In this document: positions 32,091 through 40,377 of the stretch, piece by piece
How positions within the stretch are numbered: position 1 is the stretch's first letter
How the letters are laid out: each line of letters opens with the position of its first letter
Source: Cyanobacteria bacterium QS_8_64_29
GTDB lineage: Bacteria > Cyanobacteriota > Cyanobacteriia > Cyanobacteriales > Rubidibacteraceae
DNA: 55,754 bases
NCBI GenBank assembly: GCA_003022125.1
Contig: PXQH01000022.1
Coordinates: 1-55,754, forward strand
Reading direction: 5' to 3'
The notes under the pieces: model-generated
The model's database searches: none
What the model saw: only the letters and a program-made list of their open reading frames with translations
Told to the model about the DNA's origin: nothing
Translations under genes and position numbers: made by a program

Positions 32091-32825
32091 TCAGCCCGAT
32101 TCGTACCAGCCAGCTGCTTGCGCGCGGATCGCCAGGTTGCAGACTGGGCGCCCGGTCAGGCACTGCCAGTGGCAGGCAAACAGATCGGGGCTTTGCACGC
32201 CCACGCTTGCTAAGGCAGGAGCAGCTGGAAAGGGCCAGAGGCGATCAAAGGCAATCTGGCCGTCTAGGTAGCCAAACTGCAACAAGTAGACGGCTGGCGG
32301 CGCTGCCAGTGCGTGCAACAGCTGATGCCCCAAGCGATAGAGCTGCTGCCGCTGGTGATCGTCGAGCTCGATAGGCTGCCGGTAGGTATTGGGGGCCATG
32401 CCTTCCCCAATGGCTTCACCGTAGAGCGGTCCCTTAGCGGTTAGGACCATGGGCAACCAGTAGTTGCCCGCCCAAGCAGCCGGTTGCTGCAAGCCGCTCG
32501 CGCACTGCAGGTGCGCCTCGACCCATTGCTGCCGGGCGCGCACGTCCTTGCAGGCCTGATAGATGGCCCGACCGGGAAACTCAAAGCTGTCCGGGAGCGC
32601 GATCGTCAGCGGACAGTAGCGCGGTTGCTGCTCCCCGTCAGATGGCTCGGCCTGCAACCCGGCAGCCGGGACGACCTCAATGGCAGCACTCGGGTCCTGC
32701 GCCGCAATCGCCTGCTTGAGGGCCGCCACCATTTGCTGGGTTGCGCGCGAGGTGGCCACAATGTTGCCGGCGCGATCGATCTCGGCGTCGACAGCAATTC
32801 GGATGGGGGCTGCGGACGGGAGCAT
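32091..32825 (-). CDS. Conserved hypothetical protein, 244 aa
   Basis: 244-residue soluble protein. I do not recognise a named family. Features: an N-terminal beta-strand-like stretch (PIRIAVDAEIDRAGNIVATS), then helices (QQMVAALKQAIAAQ), the sequence PLTIALPDSFEFPGRAIYQACKDVRARQQWVEAHLQ, and GQIAFDRLWPFPAAPALASVGVQSPDLFACHWQCLTG at the C-terminal end. No signal peptide or membrane segment. Start ATG 32825. Convergent with the RRM gene and divergent from the methyltransferase gene at 32932. Confidence 0.6.
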   Translation of the reverse strand: MLPSAAPIRIAVDAEIDRAGNIVATSRATQQMVAALKQAIAAQDPSAAIEVVPAAGLQAEPSDGEQQPRYCPLTIALPDSFEFPGRAIYQACKDVRARQQWVEAHLQCASGLQQPAAWAGNYWLPMVLTAKGPLYGEAIGEGMAPNTYRQPIELDDHQRQQLYRLGHQLLHALAAPPAVYLLQFGYLDGQIAFDRLWPFPAAPALASVGVQSPDLFACHWQCLTGRPVCNLAIRAQAAGWYESG

Positions 32826-32931
32826 TGCTGCCGTGCGGCAAAGTTTCGCGATCGCGCCCCATTATCGCCCCCAAGCCCCGCGAATGGAAGGCGGCTGAGG
32901 GCATCGAGGCTGCGCGAGTACGAGGATCGTT

Positions 32932-33663
32932 ATGGCTGACGCGACTACCGAGATCCGGCCGGGCGAAGTCTTTGCCGAGACGGCCGAGTTCGACACCCGC
33001 ATCCGCGAGCTACTGCCGCACTACGACTCTCTGTTGGACGCCATCGTCCGCTGCGTCCCGCCTGGCGCCGAGCGCATTTTGGAACTGGGGTGCGGGACGG
33101 GCGAGCTCAGCCACAAGCTGCTGGCGCGCTGTCCGCAAGCGCAGCTGGTAGGAATCGATTATTCGCCGCGCATGCTGGCGGCGGCAAGCGACAAACTGCA
33201 GGCTGCTGGCGCTGGGGATCGCTGGCAGGGCCTGGAACTCGACTTTGGCGAGTGGGCCAACAGCCAGCACGCCCGCGAAACCGGCACCGCGTTCGACGCG
33301 ATCATCTCCTCGCTTGCCATCCACCACTTGAGCGACGCGGACAAGCAACAACTGTTGCAACAGGCTTGCCGCTCGCTCAAAGCCGGCGGTGCGTTCTGGA
33401 ACGCCGATCCCCTGCTGCCGGAGGCGCCCGCGCTCGCAGATGCCGACGACGAAGCCCGGATGGCATGGGCGCAGCAGCATGGCATCGACCGCGAAGCCGT
33501 GCGCGCCCGCATTGGCACCAGCGTGCCCTGCGGTCACTCCGGCCCTGATCGCTTGGCAACGCTAGAGGCACAGTTGCAGATGCTGCGTGAGGCTGGCTTT
33601 CACCCGGTGGCCGTGCCGTGGAAACATTACAATCTGGCTGCCTTCGGCGGCTTTAAGGCCTAG
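32932..33663 (+). CDS. Class I SAM-dependent methyltransferase
   Basis: 243-residue methyltransferase. Motif I is ERILELGCGTGELSHKLLA (residues about 46-64), motif post-I VGIDYSPRMLAAASDKL, motif II AIISSLAIHHLSDADKQQL, and motif III AGGAFWNADPL. The C-terminal segment has helices with PCGHSGPDRLATLEAQLQML. The substrate is unknown. Start ATG 32932. Its stop overlaps by 4 bases the stop of the convergent THUMP-domain gene. Confidence 0.88.
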   Translation: MADATTEIRPGEVFAETAEFDTRIRELLPHYDSLLDAIVRCVPPGAERILELGCGTGELSHKLLARCPQAQLVGIDYSPRMLAAASDKLQAAGAGDRWQGLELDFGEWANSQHARETGTAFDAIISSLAIHHLSDADKQQLLQQACRSLKAGGAFWNADPLLPEAPALADADDEARMAWAQQHGIDREAVRARIGTSVPCGHSGPDRLATLEAQLQMLREAGFHPVAVPWKHYNLAAFGGFKA

Positions 33664-34733
33664 GAACGACTCGCCCGAGCGGGGTGACCGTGCCACACAT
33701 CCAGCAGCGCGATGGTCGTGGCGGCAATGGCTTGGTCGGTGCCGTAGGTCATCTGCGGTGCCAAATCGAGCGTGTAGTCGGCCAGCTCGAAGCAGCCTGG
33801 CGGAATGCCTTCGTTGGAGCCGTTGAGCGCATAAACGGCAGGGGCTGATTCCAACTCGCCGGCCAGCTCCTGGGCAACCGCCGGTAGCGTCTGCCCGCGC
33901 GGATCGGTGGCAACAGTCAAGGTAGGCGCTTCAGCTGCATCCCGCAGCAGCTGGTAGAGCTCGTACACCACTAGCGGCACTTGGCGCACGCGGTGGCCGT
34001 AGGTCCGCTTTTGCAGCGAGAAGCGCGATTCGCGGCCCTCCTCAATGCCATCGAGCAGCGTCCGCAGCGAGCGGGCGCTCACCGGCGAGTCCACCACCAC
34101 AATCAGCTGAGCTAGCTCGAAGGCCTGCACCGAGCGCCCTAGCGACTCGCCCATGCGGCGCGTACCGCGCAAGTCTTCGCTTTCGTAGGCCAACTGCACC
34201 AGCGTCAGCTTTTGCGTTAGCTGGCGGGAGTCGGCCTTGCCGCGCTTTTTGGGGCGGACGCAGCTCCCCTCAAGGAGGCCAATGCCGGCCCAGTCGCCGA
34301 CTAGCTCCACCCGGATGACAAAATCGGGCGCGCTCAAATCCACGCTCAGGGTGCGGCTGGCGTCCAGAACCGCAGCGCCGGCTGCGATTTTGACATCGCG
34401 GGAGGTGAACGCGTGCTGGCCGCGCCGCGTGGCCCGAACGGCAAAAGTGGCCCCCTCGGGCAGGCGCTCGGCCGCGCGCGCGCAAGTGGCTGCGATCGCC
34501 GCGCAATCCGGCGGGGCCACCTCGGCCTCAATGGCAATGGCCTGCTCGAGTTCGGGGATGGCGCGCATGGTTGCGGTGGGCAGCTCCCGGTCGCTGCCGA
34601 GCCAGACCAAGCCCCAGTACCCCGATGGTTCCGGCACCAGCTGCGCTTGCGGAAAGCACTCGCGCAGCCGGGATGCGACGATGTGCGCTTTGTCGCGCGG
34701 CGCGGTCGCCAGGTATTGCCATTGCGCTGCCAT
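33660..34733 (-). CDS. THUMP domain plus SPOUT-like RNA-modifying protein
   Basis: 357-residue protein resembling the THUMP-containing SPOUT RNA methylases common in archaea (COG1818 type). The N-terminal half (residues about 1-165) has the THUMP pattern: PEGATFAVRATRRGQHAFTSRDVKIAAGAAVLDAS and SAPDFVIRVELVGDWAGIGLL. The C-terminal half (about 190-357) ends in a SPOUT-like knot: APAVYALNGSNEGIPPGCFELADYTLDLAPQMTYGTDQAIAATTIALLDVW. Start ATG 34733. The role (RNA 2'-O- or base methylation) is inferred from the family. Its stop overlaps the convergent methyltransferase's stop. Confidence 0.72.
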   Translation of the reverse strand: MAAQWQYLATAPRDKAHIVASRLRECFPQAQLVPEPSGYWGLVWLGSDRELPTATMRAIPELEQAIAIEAEVAPPDCAAIAATCARAAERLPEGATFAVRATRRGQHAFTSRDVKIAAGAAVLDASRTLSVDLSAPDFVIRVELVGDWAGIGLLEGSCVRPKKRGKADSRQLTQKLTLVQLAYESEDLRGTRRMGESLGRSVQAFELAQLIVVVDSPVSARSLRTLLDGIEEGRESRFSLQKRTYGHRVRQVPLVVYELYQLLRDAAEAPTLTVATDPRGQTLPAVAQELAGELESAPAVYALNGSNEGIPPGCFELADYTLDLAPQMTYGTDQAIAATTIALLDVWHGHPARASRS

Positions 34734-34852
34734 ACGGCCCGTTCGGGCTGGATCCGGATCGTTACAATAAGCTTAAAATAAGCGCGAACGCCAAGGACGC
34801 GAGCGCTAAAACGGGAATGGCGATCGCCGCTTGCAAGCACAAGGGGAAGGCT

Positions 34853-35212
34853 ATGGCCCAGCAGAGTGCAAGTGCCGACATTCCCCAAATCACGGTGGAA
34901 GAGCTAGCTCGCGCGATTGCCGACCCAGCGCGGCCGGTTCAGGCAATCGATGTGCGCGAGCCGGAGGAGCTCGAAATCGCCCGCTTGGATGGGTTCGCCA
35001 ACCTGCCGCTGAGCCAGCAGGCAAGCTGGGCAGGCGAGATCCACCACCGCTTCGATGCCGAAACCGAGACCCTGGTGATGTGCCACCACGGCATCCGCTC
35101 CGCGCAGATGTGCCAGTGGCTGTGGCAGCAAGGCTTTCGCAATGTCAAAAACGTCATTGGCGGCATCGACGCGTATGCCCTGGCGATCGACTCGAGCGTG
35201 CCGCGCTATTAG
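34853..35212 (+). CDS. Rhodanese-like protein
   Basis: 119-residue single rhodanese domain. The active-site loop is VMCHHGIRSAQMCQWL (Cys about 75), with the usual DVREPEEL and GGIDAYALAID. It belongs to the common cyanobacterial single-domain type used in sulfur carriage; the partner is unknown. A GGGGAAGG ribosome binding site precedes ATG 34853. Not related in position to the mer-cluster rhodanese at 3366. Confidence 0.88.
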   Translation: MAQQSASADIPQITVEELARAIADPARPVQAIDVREPEELEIARLDGFANLPLSQQASWAGEIHHRFDAETETLVMCHHGIRSAQMCQWLWQQGFRNVKNVIGGIDAYALAIDSSVPRY

Positions 35213-35299
35213 CGCAGGCCAGCGCAATGGCGGCTTGCTCGATGCAACGCGCGGCTGCAGCTGCGCGTCATGGTGGTAGGGGACTGAGCGTGCCGGACC

Positions 35300-36400
35300 A
35301 TGGCTGACGAGCGCAAGCTGACCGAGCGCCACCAGCAGATCCTGCGGGCTACCGTTCGCCGTTACGTCGCCACAGCCGAGCCCGTTAGTTCCAAATCGCT
35401 GGCCGGCAATCGCGACTTTGCCGTCAGCCCAGCCACGATCCGCAATGCCATGGGGTGGCTGGAGCAGGCCGGTTTGCTGTTTCAGCCGCACACCTCGGCC
35501 GGTCGCATTCCGTCGGACTGGGGGTATCGGCTCTATGTCGATCGCCTAATCGAACCCGACGAGCGCTTGGGGAGCCAAACCGAGCGCTTTCTCAACCAGC
35601 GCCTGGATGCCGAAACCGGCAACTTAGAAGCTCTGCTTCACGGGGCCGCCCAGCTGCTGGGCACCCTCAGCGGCTACATTGCGCTGGTTACCTGGCCGCA
35701 GACGCCCCACCACACCCTCAAGCACCTGCAACTAGTGCGGCTGGATTCGGGTCGGGTGATGCTGATTGTGGTGACCGATGCCTACGAGACCCAGTCGGTG
35801 CTGATGGGGCCCTCGAGGGCAGACGGCGCTGATCGGGGACCGGACGAGCGAGAGCTACAGGTTCTCTCCAACTTTTTGAATCACAAGCTGCGCGGGCGAT
35901 CGCTGGCTGCCATCGCCTGCCTCGACTGGAGCGAGCTGGATCGCGAGTTCCAGCAGTACGCCCGCCTCATTAGCAGCATCCTGCAAGCGCTGCGCGAGCG
36001 CAGCCACGCGCTGACCTCAGCCCCCATCGTCGTCCGCGGCATCTCGGAGGTCCTGCGCCAGCCCGAATTTTCGCAGCTGCAGCAAGTTCAGACGCTGCTC
36101 CATCTGTTGGAAGCCGAGCCCGATCAGCTTTGGCCGCTGATGTTCGAGCTGCCGGCCAGCGAGGGTAGCGAGGGTAGCGAGGGTAGCGAGCGGAACGCAA
36201 CAGTGCGCATTGGCTCGGAAAATCCGCTGGAGCCCATGCGCAGCTGCACGCTCATCTCGGCTCATTACTGCCAGGCTGATCGCCCGGTGGGTAGCGTGGG
36301 CCTCATCGGTCCCACGCGCATGCTCTACGAAAGCGCGATCGCGCTGGTCGAGGCGGTCGCTGGCTATTTGTCTGCCACGCTCAACCCTAGCGACCCCTAA
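35300..36400 (+). CDS. hrcA: Heat-inducible transcription repressor HrcA
   Basis: 366-residue repressor that binds CIRCE inverted repeats upstream of heat-shock operons. N-terminal winged HTH: RHQQILRATVRRYVATAEPVSSKSL, and the wing VSPATIRNAMGWLEQAGLLFQPHTSAGRIPSDWGYRLYVD. A mid-domain with LSGYIALVTWP is followed by the regulatory domain and the C-terminal GSVGLIGPTRMLYESAIALVEAV. A 9-bp tandem repeat (GAGGGTAGC x3, 36161-36187) inserts SEG repeats in a loop near residue 290. No CIRCE copy was recognised near this gene. Start ATG 35300. Confidence 0.92.
   Translation: MADERKLTERHQQILRATVRRYVATAEPVSSKSLAGNRDFAVSPATIRNAMGWLEQAGLLFQPHTSAGRIPSDWGYRLYVDRLIEPDERLGSQTERFLNQRLDAETGNLEALLHGAAQLLGTLSGYIALVTWPQTPHHTLKHLQLVRLDSGRVMLIVVTDAYETQSVLMGPSRADGADRGPDERELQVLSNFLNHKLRGRSLAAIACLDWSELDREFQQYARLISSILQALRERSHALTSAPIVVRGISEVLRQPEFSQLQQVQTLLHLLEAEPDQLWPLMFELPASEGSEGSEGSERNATVRIGSENPLEPMRSCTLISAHYCQADRPVGSVGLIGPTRMLYESAIALVEAVAGYLSATLNPSDP
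36161..36187 (+). repeat. Tandem repeat, 9-bp unit, inside hrcA
   Basis: Three perfect copies of GAGGGTAGC, encoding Glu-Gly-Ser repeated in a loop of HrcA. The unit length is a multiple of 3, so changes in copy number would keep the reading frame. Confidence 0.85.
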
Positions 36401-36410
36401 GGAGCGAGCC

Positions 36411-37079
36411 GTGTGGCGCACCATTGCATTCAGCTTGCTGTGGGTGGGCTTGGTTGCCTACGCGTTCGCGCTGGCACCGCCCAACAGCCCAGAGACGCCC
36501 GCGCTCCTCCGGCAGCTAGCCAGCGGCCAGTGGCAAGATCTCAACCCGCTGCTGGTGGCCCTGTTTAACCTCATGGGGATCTGGCCCATTGCCTACGCCA
36601 GCGTGCTGGCCAGCGATGGCAGCGGCCAACCCGTTCGCGCCTGGCCCTTTGCCCTGACCGCCTTTGCCGTGGGCGCGTTTGCGCTCCTGCCGTATTTGGC
36701 TCTGCGCCGCGCTAACCCCACCTTGGCCGGGGGCAAAAGCGGCCCGCTCAAGCTGCTCGATCGCCGTGCCACTGGGATCTTGCTGTTGATCGCGAGCGTG
36801 CCGCTGCTGGGCTACGGCCTGCTGTGGGGCGACTGGCACGCGTTCGCCCAGCAATGGCAGAGCAACCGCTTCGTCCACGTTATGAGCCTGGATTTCTGCC
36901 TGCTGTGCGCGCTGTTTCCGTCGCTGCTTGGCGATGACATGGCGCGACGCGGCCTGCACGAGCCGGCCGTCTTTTGGGCCGTGAGCCTCATCCCGCTGCT
37001 CGGGCCGTTGGCCTATTTGAGCGCGCGGCCGCCCTTGCCCGAAGGCAGCGGGGTGGCACATCAGGCCAGCCCGCATTGA
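36411..37079 (+). CDS. Membrane protein of unknown function, 222 aa
   Basis: 222-residue protein with about six hydrophobic segments (residues roughly 2-20, 45-65, 73-96, 118-135, 150-170, 185-205). I do not recognise a named family. The last cytoplasmic tail is PLPEGSGVAHQASPH. A good AAGGAGCG ribosome binding site precedes GTG 36411, 10 bases after the hrcA stop, so it is likely cotranscribed with hrcA. A role linked to heat-shock control is only positional. Confidence 0.65.
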   Translation: MWRTIAFSLLWVGLVAYAFALAPPNSPETPALLRQLASGQWQDLNPLLVALFNLMGIWPIAYASVLASDGSGQPVRAWPFALTAFAVGAFALLPYLALRRANPTLAGGKSGPLKLLDRRATGILLLIASVPLLGYGLLWGDWHAFAQQWQSNRFVHVMSLDFCLLCALFPSLLGDDMARRGLHEPAVFWAVSLIPLLGPLAYLSARPPLPEGSGVAHQASPH

Positions 37080-37130
37080 GGAGCGCGCCAGTGCTAGGGT
37101 TGGGCGGGATGGCGAGTCGAGGGAGAGGCC

Positions 37131-38291
37131 ATGCCCGAGGGCGATGCGAGTGCTGGCTTGGCAGCGCTGCGAAGCGACCTTGCCGAGCTGGTGGCCTACG
37201 AGACCCAAACCGATGGGGCCAATGGCAGCGAGGGGGCAGCCGAGCTGCCCGATAAGCTCGACGCCAACGAATGCCCGTTCGATCTGCCAGCGGCCCTCAA
37301 GCAAGAGCTCGCCCGCTACTACGAGCGCGCTATCGCGGCCAATCGCTACCCCGATGGCAGCCACGCCAGCCTCAAGCGCGCCATCGCCACCTACGCCAGC
37401 GAGTCCGCAGCTGCCAGCATCAGTCCTGATAGCATCGCGCTGGGCCATGGGTCCGACGAGCTCATCCGCAGCTTGCTGATCGCCACTTGCTTGGGCCGCC
37501 CCAGTTCGGTGCTGGTGGCCCAACCCACTTTTGCTATGTACGGCATTATCGCCCGCACGCTGGGCGTTCCGGTCGTCTCAATCGGTCGTTCGGAATCCGA
37601 CTTTGCCATCGATTTGGCGGCCGCGCAGCGCGCAATCGCCGAGGCACGCGAGGCACCCGTGCGCGTCGTGTTCGTGGCGCACCCCAACTCGCCCACCGGC
37701 AATCTCCTCTCGGCTGCCGAGCTCGACTGGTTGCGCAGCCTGCCCGAGCGCATCCTGGTGGCCATCGACGAAGCCTACTTCGAATTCAGCCAGCACTCGC
37801 TCGCCGGCGAGCTCGCCCAACGGCCCAACTGGATCGTGCTGCGCACGTTCTCCAAGGCCTTCCGCCTGGCAACGCACCGCGTCGGCTACGGCATCGCCCA
37901 TCCCCAACCGATCGCGGCCCTGGAGAAAATTCGCCTGCCTTACAACCTGAGCGGCATGGCGCAGGCAGCGGCGCAGTTCGCCCTCGATCGCCGCCAGCAA
38001 CTGCTGGCAGCCGTGCCCACCATTCAAAGCGAGCGCGAGCGCCTGCGGATGGCGCTGGAACAAATCCCCAACGTCCGCGTTTGGCCCAGCGCAGCGAACT
38101 TTTTGTACTTGCGCCCTACCCCGCCCCCCTCAGCGGCGGCCGTTGCGAGCGCCCTGCAGGCCAGCGGCACGCTCGCGCGCCACACCGGCGGTGGCATCCG
38201 GCTCTCGGTGGGATCGCGCGCGCAAAACGAGCGCGCCCTGGCGCGCTTGCAGGCAGCGCTGCAAGCTCACTCGAGCGCCCCAACCTCGTAA
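37131..38291 (+). CDS. hisC: Histidinol-phosphate aminotransferase
   Basis: 386-residue PLP enzyme of fold type I, converting imidazole-acetol phosphate and glutamate to histidinol phosphate. PLP-site motifs: LGHGSDELIRSLL, AQPTFAMYGIIA, FVAHPNSPTGNLLSAAEL, LVAIDEAYFEFS, and the Schiff-base region TFSKAFRLATHRVGYG with the Lys in SKA. It could also act on other amino acids (tyrosine/phenylalanine) as in many HisC proteins. A GGGAGAGG site precedes ATG 37131. Convergent with the S4 gene, overlapping its stop by about 25 bases. Confidence 0.9.
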   Translation: MPEGDASAGLAALRSDLAELVAYETQTDGANGSEGAAELPDKLDANECPFDLPAALKQELARYYERAIAANRYPDGSHASLKRAIATYASESAAASISPDSIALGHGSDELIRSLLIATCLGRPSSVLVAQPTFAMYGIIARTLGVPVVSIGRSESDFAIDLAAAQRAIAEAREAPVRVVFVAHPNSPTGNLLSAAELDWLRSLPERILVAIDEAYFEFSQHSLAGELAQRPNWIVLRTFSKAFRLATHRVGYGIAHPQPIAALEKIRLPYNLSGMAQAAAQFALDRRQQLLAAVPTIQSERERLRMALEQIPNVRVWPSAANFLYLRPTPPPSAAAVASALQASGTLARHTGGGIRLSVGSRAQNERALARLQAALQAHSSAPTS

Positions 38292-38473
38292 GCCTCGCCC
38301 GCAATGACGACCTGATCGCCGGGAGCCAGCTGGCGGCCGCGCCGCGTCTCGCGCTCGCCGTTGACCGTTACCTCACTGGCTTGGATCCGGATCTTGGCTT
38401 CACCACCAGTCCCGACGGCGCCGACGAATTTCAAAAACTGGGCCAGCCGGATGGAGCGACCGGATGCTGTCAT
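38267..38473 (-). CDS. Small S4 RNA-binding domain protein
   Basis: 68-residue single S4 domain: SIRLAQFLKFVGAVGTGGEAKIRIQASEVTVNGERETRRGRQLAPGDQVVIAG, the typical S4 alpha-L motif that binds RNA, as in YaaA/RlbA-like proteins. It starts at ATG 38473, overlapping the GNAT gene's stop (ATGA), so the two are coupled. Its end lies within the convergent hisC coding end. Confidence 0.85.
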   Translation of the reverse strand: MTASGRSIRLAQFLKFVGAVGTGGEAKIRIQASEVTVNGERETRRGRQLAPGDQVVIAGEAYEVGALE

Positions 38474-39102
38474 AGCCGTTTGTGGAGCAGCAGGCGCCGG
38501 GAGCGGCCCAACAACCAGGCGCTGCAGTCCGGTTCGCGCCGGCACACGCGGTAACCGCTGCTTTCGTAGAGCTGTCGCGCGGCGGGATTGCCCTCCAAAA
38601 CGTGGAGGTAAATATCCCGAGCGCCCCACTCGAGCGTCGTGCGCTCGCAGCAGCGCAACAGCTGGCGGGCAATGCCGTGCCGGCGGCACTCGGGCCGGAC
38701 GGCTAAGTTGGAGAGGTAGGTCGAGCTCGCGCCGCGCGCGCGGCGCGGCCATCCCGCATGGCGGGCCAGCTCGATCGTTCCGGCGATCGCCTCGCCCCGC
38801 TCGGTTCCGGTGGTGGCAACCCAACACACGCTCGAGCGGGCGCTCAGGCGCTGGCGCAAATCTTGCTGGATGCCCAGCTTGATGCCCAGCTTGAACAAGG
38901 GGTGGACTATGGCCTGGAGGCCGCGCGGGGGATGGAAGCTGTCAGCAATTAGGGCCGCCAGCCAGGGGAGGTCTTGCAGCTGGGCCTGGCGAATGGTGGG
39001 GCTGGCTGGGCCGGTACTACCGCTTGCCCCCACCGAGGCCAGCGAACCAGAAAGGCGTTCCGTCACGGCAGCAGAGGAGCGCTCTTTGCCTAATTTAACC
39101 AC
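38470..39102 (-). CDS. GNAT-family N-acetyltransferase
   Basis: About 210 residues; GNAT domain in the C-terminal half: the acetyl-CoA loop VRPECRRHGIARQLLRCCERTTLEWG and the following HVLEGNPAARQLYESSGYRVCRRE, close to the RimI/RimJ pattern. The N-terminal part up to about residue 40 is low-complexity. Start GTG 39102 is chosen because it follows the Gfo/Idh gene by overlap of 8 bases; an open frame continues upstream to 39177 without family support. Acceptor unknown. Confidence 0.8.
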   Translation of the reverse strand: MVKLGKERSSAAVTERLSGSLASVGASGSTGPASPTIRQAQLQDLPWLAALIADSFHPPRGLQAIVHPLFKLGIKLGIQQDLRQRLSARSSVCWVATTGTERGEAIAGTIELARHAGWPRRARGASSTYLSNLAVRPECRRHGIARQLLRCCERTTLEWGARDIYLHVLEGNPAARQLYESSGYRVCRREPDCSAWLLGRSRRLLLHKRL

Positions 39103-40192
39103 GCTGTCCGGAATCGCGGCAGCTTTCGGCAAACTCCAAGGGGAGGGGCGAGAGCGATGTGGTGGGCGCTGCAGCACCGTTGCAGGTGTCCGCGCGATCG
39201 GTCAGGGCCATTTGCTCCACCCAAGTGGCCAGGCGCAGGGCTTGGAGCGCCTGCTCGCCCCCAACCGAGGGGCGAGCGCCGTTGCGAATGCAGCGGATGA
39301 AATGCGCGATCTCGGCATGCAACGGTTCGATCTGCTGGGCCTGAACTTGCTCTAGGTCGCAATCTTGGCGGTGCCAAGCGGCATGGCAGTCAGTGCTGCC
39401 TCGAGCGGCGGCGTGCCGGTAAATGGAGACTTCATTGCCGAGCAAGTCAGCTTCGGCTAGGGCGTGCTGGCAGTGAGCCGCAATGCGGCGCGTTTTGCGA
39501 TGGGCTACTTTGCTAGCGGTCAGCGTTGCCAGCAGGCCGTTGGCAAAGCCTACGGTGGCCGTAACGTAGTCCAACTGCTGCGAGCTGGCGGTTTGGCTGC
39601 CGCTGGCGGCCAGTTTGACAGGTGGGGCCGCCATGAGCTCTAGTAGTAGGTCCAGATCGTGGATCATCAGATCCATCACGACCGAGACATCGCTGGCCTG
39701 TTGGGGATGGGGGCTCAAGCGGTGGGCTTCCAGCGCTAGCGGCGTTTCGGCCTGCAGGATCTGCCGCAGCTCGCTAAAGGTGGGATTGAAGCGCTCGATG
39801 TGGCCTACTTGCAAAATCGCGCCGGCTGCCGTTGCGGCCTCGACCAGGGCCTCGGCCTCAACAAGGCTGGCAGCGATGGGTTTTTCCATCAGCACGTGCA
39901 CGCCGGCATGCAGGCAATCCAGGCCAACGCGGTAGTGCAGGCGCGTGGGGACGGCAATGCAAGCCGCATCGACATGCGGCAGCAGCTCGCGATAGCTTTC
40001 GTAGAAGTCGATCTGGTACTGCTGGGCGATCGCAAGGCCGCGCTCGACGTCAATATCGGCAACGCCAACCAGCTCGACGTCCGGCAGCAGGCTAAAGATG
40101 CGGGTGTGGTGTTGCCCCATATTACCCACCCCAATTGCGCCTACGCGCAGGGGGGCATGCCGCTCCGTGGCATCGGCTCTTGGGTGATGCAT
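39095..40192 (-). CDS. Gfo/Idh/MocA-family oxidoreductase
   Basis: 365-residue NAD(P)-dependent sugar or inositol oxidoreductase. Rossmann motif VGAIGVGNMGQHHTRIFSLL at residues about 17-36; EKPIAASLVEAEAL (the EKP motif) near residue 103; the catalytic region VVMDLMIHDLDLLLELM in the C-terminal domain. The substrate is unknown; related cyanobacterial enzymes act on sugars or biliverdin (BvdR), which is also in this superfamily, so a tetrapyrrole role cannot be excluded. Start ATG 40192. First gene of the Gfo-GNAT-S4 operon. Confidence 0.85.
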   Translation of the reverse strand: MHHPRADATERHAPLRVGAIGVGNMGQHHTRIFSLLPDVELVGVADIDVERGLAIAQQYQIDFYESYRELLPHVDAACIAVPTRLHYRVGLDCLHAGVHVLMEKPIAASLVEAEALVEAATAAGAILQVGHIERFNPTFSELRQILQAETPLALEAHRLSPHPQQASDVSVVMDLMIHDLDLLLELMAAPPVKLAASGSQTASSQQLDYVTATVGFANGLLATLTASKVAHRKTRRIAAHCQHALAEADLLGNEVSIYRHAAARGSTDCHAAWHRQDCDLEQVQAQQIEPLHAEIAHFIRCIRNGARPSVGGEQALQALRLATWVEQMALTDRADTCNGAAAPTTSLSPLPLEFAESCRDSGQRG

Positions 40193-40332
40193 GCGTTTGC
40201 GCTCCTGTCAGCTCCTCCACCACAACGGAAGTGCAGGGCCAATCCCCCCCGACGGCAAAACCATGCAGATAGTACCACGGTGCTTTTGCGCAAACGGGCA
40301 GGTATCGGCTGCACTGTAGTCACTGAGGCACT

Positions 40333-40348
40333 ACCGTCCTAGGACGGT
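40333..40348. promoter_or_regulatory. 16-bp perfect palindrome upstream of queC
   Basis: ACCGTCCTAGGACGGT is self-complementary and lies 30 bases before the queC start, in the 185-base divergent gap between the Gfo/Idh gene and queC. It could be an operator or an RNA hairpin in the leader. A preQ1-type riboswitch was looked for here and not recognised. Confidence 0.4.
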
Positions 40349-40377
40349 CTCTAAAAGTTCCCTAGGGGTACGGCACT

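Noticed and set aside
36516-37523. Minus-strand open frame of 335 codons over the membrane protein and hisC
   Set aside because: Overlaps two good plus-strand genes; Gln/Gly/Ala-rich with no motif.
40300-40377. preQ1 riboswitch upstream of queC
   Set aside because: The conserved preQ1 aptamer core was not found; only a palindrome is seen.
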